In this document: piece after piece, positions 1 through 10,998 of the stretch
How positions within the stretch are numbered: the first letter of the stretch is position 1
Layout of the letters: every line of letters starts with the position of its first letter
DNA from: Terebella lapidaria
Taxonomy: Eukaryota > Annelida > Polychaeta > Terebellida > Terebellidae
Length of the DNA: 64,000 bases
Direction: 5' to 3'
Assembly (NCBI GenBank): GCA_949152475.1
Contig: OX424556.1
Location: 53,588,451-53,652,450 of the forward strand
Position numbers and translations under genes: made by a program
Notes under the pieces: model-generated
The model's database searches: none
What the model was told of the DNA's origin: nothing
What the model saw: only the letters and a program-made list of their open reading frames with translations

Positions 1-1496
1 TCAACATTTGGCAATCACAGGGTGCTCGCCTGTCTCTCTTCAATATTCCAGTAGCACCACCGGAATACCCCCCCCCCCCCCACCAGATCTCTTCCCCCAA
101 CTTCGATTGGCTTCCACTCTAACAAAACTTGTTTGGCAGATCATTCATTACACTGCCATTGTGTAAGAGCGAGGAATCATCCAACCAAGGGAAGCAGAGG
201 CGTAGACACCATATAATTATATATTATATCGGTCTGGGGGGTTGGGGGCGCCGTAAGCCCCCCGAGAAAAAAAAGGAATCTACTATCTGTGAGATGCTCT
301 CTGGTGTATATGGAGGAGAGTAAATGCTGATTTCTAGAAACTTTTACAGCTGGTATCGTTTTTGCTTTTTCGAAGAAAAATCACTTTGAAAATGAATAGT
401 CAAAAACTACATGGCACATAATATTTTATTGACACATGATACTAATAATCACCCAGCATGCAATTAGTAAAAAATAATAGAATAGACAGATCGACACAAT
501 ATATCCCTGCATGGATATGCAACCTAGTACTACACAGAGGCGGATACATAATTTCCGAAAGGAGGGAACAGTTGGATTGAGTACACTGACAAATGCAACA
601 GGCGTGGGGTCCAAAAATCTCCAGGTGTTCTGTGGTGAAATATGAGGCTCTCAGAGCTCGAAATTGTGTTGCTATCAAGTAGACACTTTTTTTTATTAAA
701 ATCATACTCTCAAATCAACAATGTATTCGTATTCATTAAAGTGAAAAATATCTATTCAAACAATATTCACTGACAGATACCCAAAACATCAACAAGTGTG
801 ATGATCTTCTATTGCCAAAGACCGCCTAAGGCCCCAGAAGCCAAAGACCTCTCGATGCTCGGCATCGAATTTTGAGGCTCTCACTATTGGATATGTGAAG
901 AAATGTGGAGCAATCCCACGAGGGTGCTAATAAGGATCTGGCAAAATACAGCTTGTGCAACGTAAAAGAGGGGCAAAATGAAAATATTGCTATAAATATA
1001 TGTCTTACAAATAGATGATTTTGTCACATGCTCATGTAGGCTACATAGAAAATAAATAATACATAGTGTATATAATATATTCCGTAGGCCTATGCAAATG
1101 TACATATGTAAAAAGAATACATTTCAGGGGAAAGCAGGAACAAAAGTTCACAAAACACACGCACATACAAAATTCCACCTAATTAGACGCATCAGGGCTT
1201 TTTCCTGAAATCAAGGGGTGCGCACCTCTTGCTCCCCTCCCCTTCAAAATCCACATTGCTACACTTAGGCTATACCAAGAAGAAGTAAGTAATGCTCTTT
1301 AATATTGTCAAAATTGAATACTAGTGTATTTCTCATGAATTAATGAAATATATAAATAAAAAATCTCCGAATTATTGGTCCGGCCATGGCTGGAGTGGCC
1401 GGAGTGGTGTCTATGCCACTGAAGGGAAGTCTGTTGTGTTTGGTGTTATCTCAATGTCACGATATATGATGAAAACGGCATATGGGGCTATGGCCA
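1..1496. other. Gene-free AT-rich stretch
   Basis: I see no supportable gene here. It contains a poly-C run at about 68-81, a short GC-rich patch near 236-262, and a fragment at about 820-865 resembling part of the tandem units at 32.2-33.0 kb (GGCCCCAGAAGC core). The open frames are short and lack domain-like composition. Confidence 0.6.
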
Positions 1497-2150
1497 GATC
1501 CAGTTTTGCTCTATTACAACTGCTTTTGTTTGAAAATACTTTTCCAACAAAAATATTGTAGCAATTCCTCAAAAAATATCTCTTACCTCTACTTAATTTC
1601 TTACTCCTCAAAAAAAAATTCTGACTTATGATAGATTTATGCATACAACGAGAGCCTTTCTGACATTTATTTTGTTGGAAAATTCATGATGCGTGCGTAT
1701 GTGGCTCAGGATATGTTCGCTCTCTCAAGAACATGTCATTTCATTTCCATAACTTCCCTCAATTTAAAACTTCCCGTTATATTTGAGGTTGAATAACAGA
1801 CTCTGTTTTATTTCAGATCCAGTTTTGCTCTATTACAACTGCTTTTGTTCGAAAATACTTTTCCAACAAAAAATATTGTAGCAATTCCTCAAAAAATATT
1901 TCTTACCTCTACTTAATTTCTCACTCCTCAAAAAAAAATCTGACTTATGATATATTTATGCATACAACGAGAGCCTGTCTGACATTTATTTTGTTGGGGA
2001 ATTCATGATGCGTGCGTATGTGGCTAAGGATATGTTCGCTCTCTCCAAAACATGTCGTTTCATTTCCATAACTTCCCTCAATTTAAAAATTCCCGTTTTG
2101 CCTGTTATATTTTAGGTTGACATTGAATAACAGACTCTGTTTTATTTGTC
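1497..2150. repeat. Tandem duplication, ~319-bp unit, two copies
   Basis: A segment starting GATCCAGTTTTGCTCTATT at 1497 is repeated from 1816, giving a 319-bp period. The second copy runs to about 2150 and carries several small indels. Both copies share the internal landmarks CTTTTCCAACAAA and ATGCGTGCGTATGTGGCT. It is a simple direct duplication with no coding content. Confidence 0.85.
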
Positions 2151-2190
2151 TAAAAATAGTTACTGTTGATTGCATCATAGATTCAAATCA

Positions 2191-2313
2191 ATTACCCAAT
2201 ACTTCCACCCATGACGGATCGAGAACAACTTTAGGTAGAACTACTTCGACTTCGGAACAGTCACCGTTCACAGAAACCCCATAGCCAGGTGGGCTGAAAT
2301 GTTACCAGTACAA
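2191..2313 (+). repeat. Direct repeat A, left copy
   Basis: A 123-bp block, recognisable by GAGAACAACTTTAGGTAGAA and ending at GTTACCAGTAC, recurs nearly unchanged at 4535-4657. The sequence just after it (about 2313-2560) recurs separately at 5262-5545, and a diverged piece lies at 6595-6740. It is a dispersed repeat family. Confidence 0.8.
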
Positions 2314-3245
2314 AACATGATGCAGAAGTATTGTATTATGCTCATACACAATACAGTGGGTATTGGGACTGTATTGCTCTGTATTGCTACCTCATCCATT
2401 TGGATGGTGTTTTTGTCTTCTCACATGTATGTTTTGCCAAAGTCGTTGGGTAAAGCTCCATAATATAACTTCCATCTTGGATCCGTCATTGTACCCGTGA
2501 GTCACAACAAGACACAAAATACACGCTCGCTGTATGACAATGTCGTTTGATCTCAATACATGTGCAAAGCACTCTTTGCCCTGATAGCACGCATATATTG
2601 ACCTATTATCTAGATATGGCTGCTTGTGTGTGAAATGCGGCCATTTTGCGTCGTAGCACCACATGGTGTTCTGCCTGTCTGACGTCCTATAGTATTTAGC
2701 ACTAAAGTCGTCCGTAAAATCTATCCACATCATGTGGTCTGCTGTCTGGCGCAGTTAACTCAACTTCATCATCTGTCACAAACCCAATTTCATCAATCTT
2801 ATCTAACCCAGGAATGTGACTTTTCAAGCCAGCCTTTCTGTTGCATACAGGAATCTGATGCATGCAGCGTGGTAAATACGCTGATACTTCCATGGCCCAG
2901 TGAGCATTACACATTGGACATTCTGACTAATCATCCGCGTTAGGTTCACGGTGCTTCCAATTTTTTGCAATAAGAATCAAGTCTGACGAATGCTGGATTG
3001 TGTCCCAGATGACATTTGTCAAATTGTTGTATATAAATGTATCTGAGATCAACACGAAATATTCACTTTGTTTCTTGGTATGTTTACCATACGTATTTAT
3101 TGAATATGTTTCTGCTACTTCTTCCTATTTACCAAAACTGATAAAATATATATGCGTTATATTCTAGACAATGAATGAAAGCAATGACCACGGTGACTTC
3201 TCTTGCATTTCACTGCAACACAATGTAACTCTCAGTCGTGTGAAT

Positions 3246-4050
3246 TCATGTCAAAGTCATAAATTGCCTTGCATGGGCTTTTTTCCTCCATATCGATATC
3301 AAGTTGAAGCTGTGAGACTTTGGTGTTTTTCCCGAAGATTGTGGCATATAGCATGGTCCACTGGCAGCCTTCAGAAGCTTACAACTGATCGTATCACCCT
3401 CGAGCGTCTCACTGTAGAAAGCAATTAACATTTCTCTGAATTCCAGTACTTTGTTATTGTTTAGTTGTCTTCCCAGCTTGCCCGCTTTTTGTGCTTCTTG
3501 CAGACATCGGACACTAAGAAAGATATAAACTTTGTAGTTTGTATGTCGCATTTGATCAACTTGATCTTTTGTGATGACCATGTCGATGCTGTGAATCTCT
3601 CTCGTTTGTTCTGGTAATGCTGGCCTGATGGGTCTCGCGCTCTCCTCGCCTCTGCCACGTATGGCTGCCTGCATCCTTCTGCTATAGCTTTTTGGGAGAA
3701 GAGTGGCCCGTCTGGTCGCAATATCGAACGAAACTGTGAGAGAGTCCATTTGAAAGAAAGAACACTACAGCTGTGTCCATATCCTCTACAACCATCTGAC
3801 AGTGGCAAGTCTTGTCGGCGACGTGTGCCATGCGGTATCGAGCTCTGACTTGCTGGGACAGCACAGGACAGCTTGGGGTCGTTTTGTTAGCCAGCTGCAG
3901 CCATTGAGGTTGCATCATGAACTGGACTCGAGCGACGACAAATGAATTGTGAAAGAATTTTTTGGCAAAACCTGCGTTCAATACACTGGCCGCCAGTTCT
4001 ACTTGAAGTGCTGCACTCAGAGCTCCGCCTGCATATGTCAACAGATTCAT
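3246..4050 (-). pseudogene. Possible decayed coding block of unknown origin
   Basis: Reading the minus strand from 4050 down to 3246, protein-like composition passes from one frame (4050-3682) to another (3749-3246), with a third open frame overlapping at 3808-3461. This pattern suggests an old coding sequence broken by frameshifts. It lies between direct repeats at 2191-2313 and 4535-4657, so it may be internal sequence of a mobile element. I recognise no domain, and chance open frames remain possible. Confidence 0.25.
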
Positions 4051-4340
4051 GGCATATGATTATGAATGCACGGATGTGTCGGATATGTGGGACAAGATAA
4101 AACTTTCCCCATTTTTTGGCTATTTTGTATGGTATATTGGACATTCAGATTGGATAACAGACTTTATCATCGGATTGCTGAGAATGCGCGACCCTGATTG
4201 GTTAAATCCCCGACAATACCACCCTGTATTTGGGGAGCTGTGACGCAACCCCACGATATTTTCTGTATCGTGGGCTTCAGGCGGGTAATATGGAATGACG
4301 TTTTGGAGAGCTCCGTATAATTTAATGATAAAATCGTTAC

Positions 4341-4467
4341 CATGGACTTCAGACCCCAATACGGCATGATATCTGCCTTCAGTCAGCATATCCCACTCGG
4401 CCTACGGCCTCGTGGTATATGGTGACTTCAGGCAGATATCACGCCGTATTGGGGTCTGAAGCCCATG
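4341..4467. repeat. Long near-perfect inverted repeat (foldback)
   Basis: Two 45-nt arms, 4341-4385 and 4423-4467, are reverse complements with only a few mismatches; both contain CAGACCCCAATACGGC or its complement. The 37-nt loop holds a second hairpin around GGCCTACGGCC. A further small hairpin lies just upstream at 4249-4273. It could be the core of a foldback MITE. Confidence 0.85.
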
Positions 4468-4534
4468 ATAACTTATAGTGTTTGTTTGGAAATATGGTAA
4501 ATTTGATAGTGATTATCACTGTATTTTGGCATCG

Positions 4535-4657
4535 ACTACCCAAAACCTCCACCCAGGACGAATCGAGAACAACTTTAGGTAGAACTACCTCGACTTCGGA
4601 ACAGTCACCGTTCACAGAAACCCCGTAGCCAGGTGGGCTGAAATGTTACCAGTACAC
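4535..4657 (+). repeat. Direct repeat A, right copy
   Basis: This is the second copy of the 123-bp block at 2191-2313, in the same orientation and about 2.34 kb downstream. The two copies bracket the decayed minus-strand coding-like block and the foldback. Confidence 0.8.
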
Positions 4658-5261
4658 AAGTAACCTACAGTGGAGAGAATTATTTTTGTGGCCAGCGGAA
4701 TAATGTTGGGATGGGAAAGTTTATGTGATTAATAACCTTAATTTATTGGATTATATCGCTCATTATTCTCCATATAATAAACAAAGAAGAACATATCTAT
4801 CGATGTATATCCGAGCACAGACATTCAATGGTTTTAATGATGCCCAATGTTTTGGATCAAATTGATAGTTTATGCGTCTATTTTGGTGTAAAAAAAAATT
4901 GTCATCACATTTTATCACTTTTATATCTTAAACTATAATAGTTGGCAACCTTTCGTAATTGTTCTGTCAACATCAGAAATTTAGCTCAATATTTTTGTTG
5001 CGCTACTATATGCGTATGTATTACGGTAAATCAACAAATATCGCAAAGCTCTCACAGTATTTGCGTTTATTCACAAGATTAAAATGTAAAACCTCATGGA
5101 AACAATCAGAAATATTTTATTTTTGAAAGTGATGTGATCCTTTTGTTGAGATTACTGTATTTAACAAAGGATAGCAGCATGAGCAGGACCGGGCCCACTC
5201 ATATCTACCCTCCGTGGGTCTCATTTTAGGCAAACCTAGAAGACCAGCGCGATGCGCTGGC

Positions 5262-5700
5262 CAAAAACATGATGCAGGAGTATTGTAGTATGCTTGTACA
5301 CAATACAGTGGGTATTCTGACAGCAACTCAGTATTGCTCCCTCATCCAGTTGGATGGTGTGTTTGTCTGAAAGAACACTACTCACATGCAATGTTTCGCC
5401 AAAATCGTCGGGTAAACCTCCATATAACCTCCATCTTGAATCCGTCATTGTAACGGTCCCGTGAGTCACACCAAGACACAGATTATACGCTTACTGTATG
5501 ACAGTGTCGTTTGATCTAACACTTGTGCAAAGCAGTGTCCTTTGTTCCTATAGCACGCATATTGACCTCCTGTCTAGAAATGGCCGTTTAGTATGTGAAG
5601 TTCAGGATGACGTAGCAGTTAAAGTCCGAGGAACGCTCTATGACATCCTTATGAATACGGTTTATAGTATTCAGTTAAACAGGTTCTTCCACGTTAACAC
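5262..5700 (+). repeat. Dispersed repeat B
   Basis: The segment starting AAACATGATGCAGGAGTATT matches 2313-2560, and its later part (GTTAAAGTCCGAGGAACG) matches 6690-6740. It is another fragment of the repeat family that fills 2.2-6.7 kb. No gene is supported. Confidence 0.65.
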
Positions 5701-6221
5701 ATGTGGATTTTAATGTAAACACTGATTTGCATATCAAAAACTGTTATGATAAAGTAGCACGTATATAACGACGCCTTAATAAAAAAAAAACAGAACAGTT
5801 AGGCTTAGTTTCCGGAGTTTTGTTAGTGGGCAGTTATTATTAGTTGGTGGGGTAGTTAGTGGTGGGTTATGAATGTTTCGTGTGCACCTAATGCTGTATA
5901 TCTGACGTGAGTAGTCGGTAGTGATTACCCGCCGACATGGCTAGCTGATAATGGTCAAAATCACCTGTATAAATGGGGAACTGAAATGTCTTTATTGAAT
6001 AAAATTCACTCTTTTGATATCGAGTTAAACTGAACTATTCAAAGAATAACAATTCTCTGAATGGTATGAATGTAAGTATCAATCTATAACCACCAATACA
6101 GTTAGATTTTGATGATGCCAATAACAAACGTATCAATCTATTACCAGCAATACAGTCAGATTTTGATGATGGCATTAACAAACCATACTAATTTCTGCCG
6201 TGCTTGAAACATTTCCTTTGC

Positions 6222-6450
6222 ATTAAAAAGGTTTATTCCATGCTGAGAAGTTTGTGCCAAGCTAAGGAGGTATATGCCATGCTATAAAGGTTTGTGCCAT
6301 TCTAAAGAAGTTCATTACATGCCAAAAAAAATTCTGCCATGATAATATGGTTTACGCCATTTCAAAAAGGTTTACGCAGTGCTAAAAAATGTTTCTGCAA
6401 TGCTAGTAGGTTTTCTACTGTGCTAAACAGATGGAACCACGCTGAAAATG
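6222..6450 (-). repeat. 20-bp minisatellite, about 10 degenerate units
   Basis: Degenerate units of about 20 bp read as variants of GCCATGCTAAAAAGGTTT on the plus strand. The reverse complement is the same unit that builds the larger array at 28.74-29.64 kb, so the two arrays are in opposite orientation and 22 kb apart. Confidence 0.75.
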
Positions 6451-6749
6451 GAATGGTTAACACACTCGGAGAGAATTCCAATCTGGAAATCAAACTTGAC
6501 GGATTAGTACATAAACTGCTTGGTAGCATGAGAAAGTGCTGTTTCCTCTTCCAATTTGATCGTGCTACTTACGTATGTTTCTCCAAAAATGTCAGATAAG
6601 CCTCCATTTAACCTCCACCTTGAATCCGTCATTACAAGACACAATACACGCTCACTGTACGAAAGTATGGCTCATCTGAAGCACAGGACGACGTAACAGT
6701 TAAAGTCCGAGGAACGATCCATGACGTCCTTGTGAATAGGCTACCATAC

Positions 6750-9239
6750 ATGCAGGGTGTCCCAAGAAAAATCAATTGTGCAATACTGATACAGATAACA
6801 GTTCACATTAAATCTGAACCCCAGCATTTTGTACGTTGCTCGGTGTAACTCAGCAGGTGTTAAACTGTTCGGATTGTAGTGTACTTAACAGTACCTTGAT
6901 GTTTCCAAACAAATAGAATTCACACAACCATGCTCAGATTTAGTGATTGCGATGGCCACACGTTTTTCGACGCTGTGGGCGCGTGTCTTTGTGCCAGGTT
7001 GAATGTAATTTTTGTCAACTTTTCAAACCTTGGAATTCCCAAGGTTGAGAAGTTGAATAAGCTTGTTTTTCGACAAAACTGCCCATATACCTGTTGTCGT
7101 AATATCACGCAAAATGACTTATTTTTTCACAGCAACCTTTATGCAGTCAGACTTCCTAACAATGGTAGTGCTCATTGTGTCATGGCAACTGATTATATAA
7201 CAATAGCTGATTGTTCAATGTTGGGATTCCCCCAAATCCTGGTTTAAAAGTTGAGAAACTTCCCTTACATAAAACCAAACGCACATGATTCTTGAACCTG
7301 GAATTTCAAAGAAAAAAGTTTACAAAGTTGAAAAGTTCACATTCCACCTGACACAAGAACTGCGCCATGTATGTTAAGTGCTGATACAGAACAAGTGTAT
7401 TCTGTTGTTACCATAGTTACCTTGTCACATGCATTTTGTTCTATCGTATCTGACTTAATGATGATAGGTTTCAAAACGTTTGGACATGCAATTCATGCAA
7501 TCCATCCACGCATATGGTTTTGTTTGGGGCTACTTTATCTTGCACATGTACATGTACATATACCCATCGACAATCTTCTCTTGGATATTATGAAATACAG
7601 AAAAAACAGCAAATAAATTAAAAACTAACGTTTTATTTCTCATTATACATGACATAATTCGGTAACAAACAAAGAAAAATATAAAGATATCAACCATTAT
7701 TATGTCATATTGCGACAACGGTGTTAAACTTACCTAACTCAACTACATTTTTATTCTCTGAATACTTCATAAATTTGTTTTATACACACTCAGGGATGTA
7801 ATATATATAAATACCATATATATATATATATTCAAAACATAACTGAGAAGCCCACCTGTTTGAGGGCAATGTCTTAGATAATGTGTATTATTGTTATATG
7901 GTACTCGTATTTCATGGGATAACACTTCAATATGTATAAATTAGTTAAAAGAATTGTATATGTTATTTAATATGAGCGAAATCTCCTTTGCCTGTTAATG
8001 TTCACAAATAATTATTTTATGATATGTTAATTTTTTTCCCCTGTGAGTTGTGTTCAAAACACTCACTACATCGAAATATACATTGATACATGCATTTAAA
8101 GATACTAGTACCATTTGGCCATTTATTGCAAACGGCTCGCGAAAATATTACCTAAATATTACAAGTATCCATTGTTTGTGTTTCAGGGAGAGTTTTTCCA
8201 CACGAATACATGGGTGAGCTTATTAGATAGCACCACGTAAGCAATCCTATTTTATCATGTAACATTTCCTATATATATATATTAACAGTAAATATTATTA
8301 AACCCAAATGACAGCATACACAAAAAACGTTGTGGAGAATGTAGTATAAAAAGTGCAAAAATACAAAACATTACACGCATCAAAATGATATATGCATTTA
8401 CAAAATACAGTTAATGACTGCTAATTCCGATATATTCACCAGTCAAAGCAAATGTTACACGTGTATAACTGTTTATATATGCGAATACACAACAAAAACT
8501 ATGTACAACTTTAAATCACAGAGGCGCTTTGATTTTGACCAAAATAAAGTGACCGAGCACTTTGTTTGTTTTGGTTCTGTACAGAAAATAAATAAATACT
8601 AGTAACAAACAAAACATCAATACAAAATACACAATGTCGTATCTACAGGAAAGAAATGTAATGTACAAATCCCCCTCACGTGAGCGCAGCTATTGATAGC
8701 GAAAACATATCATATTTCAAACACGATGAATTTTGCACCTACCTAATGGCTGAAAGTTGGTACAATATCCTTGTTTACTGTGAAATTGCATACTTTATGG
8801 GTTTGAAAAAATAGTTTAAATACACAGATGAATAAGGCTGTTATCGGCAAATTCCTATTCACATATACACGTTCACAAACCGTCAAAATAATGTAGAATT
8901 TAGTAGGCCTAAATAATAAGGAATTGATACATATATGCCTAGTCTTAAAACGAAACGGTGTGATGTTGCATAACCGTGGTTGAGTTTTGTAGGCCTATGT
9001 CACATGTTCATCTTCTTAATGCGTTTGCAATGTAATTCCGCTAGCAAGTTACACAATTATTTTAGGTGTAGGCCTATGACCGAGCCATATTATGAGTGTT
9101 GTGTGCATACAAGATCTGAATCATGCACGTACAAAAATATCACATATTACTTAACTACATTGTCAACATTTAATGAATAAACTTAACAAGCAATAGACTA
9201 TCCGACAAATCACGAATCAGGCTTCAGCAACGTTACACG
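6750..9239. other. Gene-free AT-rich stretch
   Basis: No gene can be supported. Short palindromic phrases (CTTGGAATTCCCAAGG near 7028-7043) and short (TA)n runs near 7815-7830 and 8270-8282 are the only structure I see. TAGGCCTA-type octamers occur near 8905, 8990 and 9067. Confidence 0.55.
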
Positions 9240-9370
9240 TGACGCGGTTGTGCGATTTGATTGGCTGTGGTGCGGTGGGCGGAGTTATGAGCGGACACCA
9301 TAGTGAGACAGAGACGTCGATGACGTCACGGCTCGGCTAGATGTACGGCTTGGAGATCGAGATCTGGGGC
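9240..9370. promoter_or_regulatory. Promoter-like GC-rich island with CCAAT, GC-box and CRE motifs
   Basis: In an AT-rich background this short segment combines an inverted CCAAT box (GATTGGCT near 9258), a GC box (GGGCGG near 9268) and a consensus CRE (TGACGTCA near 9320). The spacing resembles a metazoan core promoter. No coding exon is recognisable within 1.5 kb on either side, so its target is unknown; it could serve a non-coding transcript or be part of a repeat. Confidence 0.4.
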
Positions 9371-10868
9371 CTGAAAAAAGGGTATCAATACATTGTACAA
9401 TACCAATACATAACAAACCGTCATTTATATGGCGAATGTTCAGTATCAGGTTGATTATGCTTTTGATTTGACGTTCCTTTTTCAGATAGAAAGTAAACGA
9501 TAGAGGAAAATCAGGATCTAGAGTGCTACCACTTCAATTTCTTAGTGTCATTACAACTAGTTTGCAACATCAACATCGACCAAGACGAGCAGAAACTGAG
9601 TCATGAGGAACCAATAAGAAACTTCTGTAAAAAATCAGGATTTATGGTGCTGTCACCACTTCACTTCAAAATTTCATAACTATCATTAACTGTCATTGCA
9701 GCTAATTTTGCAACATCAAAATCGATAAAAAAAAAACAAGAAAAGGGTTATCATTAACGGATAAGGAACTTTTGTAAAGATGTTTTTATATTAACAATAA
9801 TAATTGGATTGACCAGCAGGGTAAACCCTATACAAAGATCCCCCCGTGGATAGTAGATAATTTGAAACATAGTGCAGAAGACATATAATGATAACGAAAA
9901 ATAGGTAAATATGTTCTCTGTTATTTCAGAAATATGTTCTCTGTTAATTGAAGAGTTTATAACAAGAATTTTGTTTTCGGCAGTTGTTTGTATTTCAATT
10001 GATTACAGCCGACGAACACGACGGTATCACACCAAAATATTGGAAACAAAGTTGTCCAAAAATTCGAACCTATCAAGTGCGGAATCACATTAAATCGAAT
10101 AAGTGAGAAAAAAAGGTTTTCATATCAAAAATACTGACGACGAAATTGAACAAATCTCAAACAGTACTGGGCACGTTCTCTATTTTATGTACAAATAATG
10201 CAGGTGTGAAATTGCAGTTCCTTACCAAAGCAAAACAAAGAATAAATTTGTTTTGTTGCAGCCAGAAAAGTCAGTGGTGCATTGTATCACGAGAACCTAA
10301 CTCGTGGACCTAGAAAGGACAGACATGCAAAAGTCAAGGTCAAAGATAGATCAAGGTCAAGGTCATTGACATGTACCCAAAATGTTATTTTGTTATTTGA
10401 CTATGAAATTATTTTATACAAATGAGAATTGAATTTTGATGAAAGTTTAGTGGTATTTAAGGTTGTAAAACATAGATCAGAATGCATAATTTGAGTCTAT
10501 ACTGGCGTTTGATAGTCTAAAATGCATTGATTGTCAAGAATTATTAGCAATGGGGCCTAAAAAGAAAATACAATGTTTCCTCAGAATCAGTTTTGAGAAA
10601 GTTACGTACGATTGAGAAGCATTATCTAAATGGCGTATGAAATGTACAACTAAAGCCAACCAGCACTATTGCTAAGTGAGTACATGTTGGTTTCTTTCAC
10701 AGCGAACGCGTGTTCAAACTACATGAAGAATTGAAATTATGTCATGTCTTCAAACAAGCACATGCACTGTCAACACAACTCTGCCTTCGATGAGCAAAAC
10801 ATGTCTGGAATCAACTATGCACTGCTAGTGTTATCTCATGCATTCCATGTGGATTTATCTATGCAGGT
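9371..10868. other. Intergenic stretch downstream of SPATA18
   Basis: I see no gene in this AT-rich sequence. A short run of AAGGTCAAAG-type half-sites lies at about 10333-10362; in animals such half-sites can bind nuclear receptors, but nothing else here supports a regulatory call. Confidence 0.5.
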
Positions 10869-10874
10869 TTTATT
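10869..10874 (-). terminator. Candidate polyadenylation signal of SPATA18
   Basis: AATAAA on the minus strand lies about 125 nt past the SPATA18 stop codon (10999-11001), a plausible distance for a 3' UTR. Confidence 0.5.
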
Positions 10875-10998
10875 TTTAAATTATATCTGACACAGTGACT
10901 AATGATGTCCGGACATGTTCCACCGCATACTGCCACACTGACAAGCAACGGGACGATCTGCACTACAACGCCAGGCGTTGCCCTCGCCCCATCCTACT

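Noticed and set aside
6930..7247. 105-codon plus-strand frame
   Set aside because: AT-rich, no domain, no splice or codon support; likely chance.
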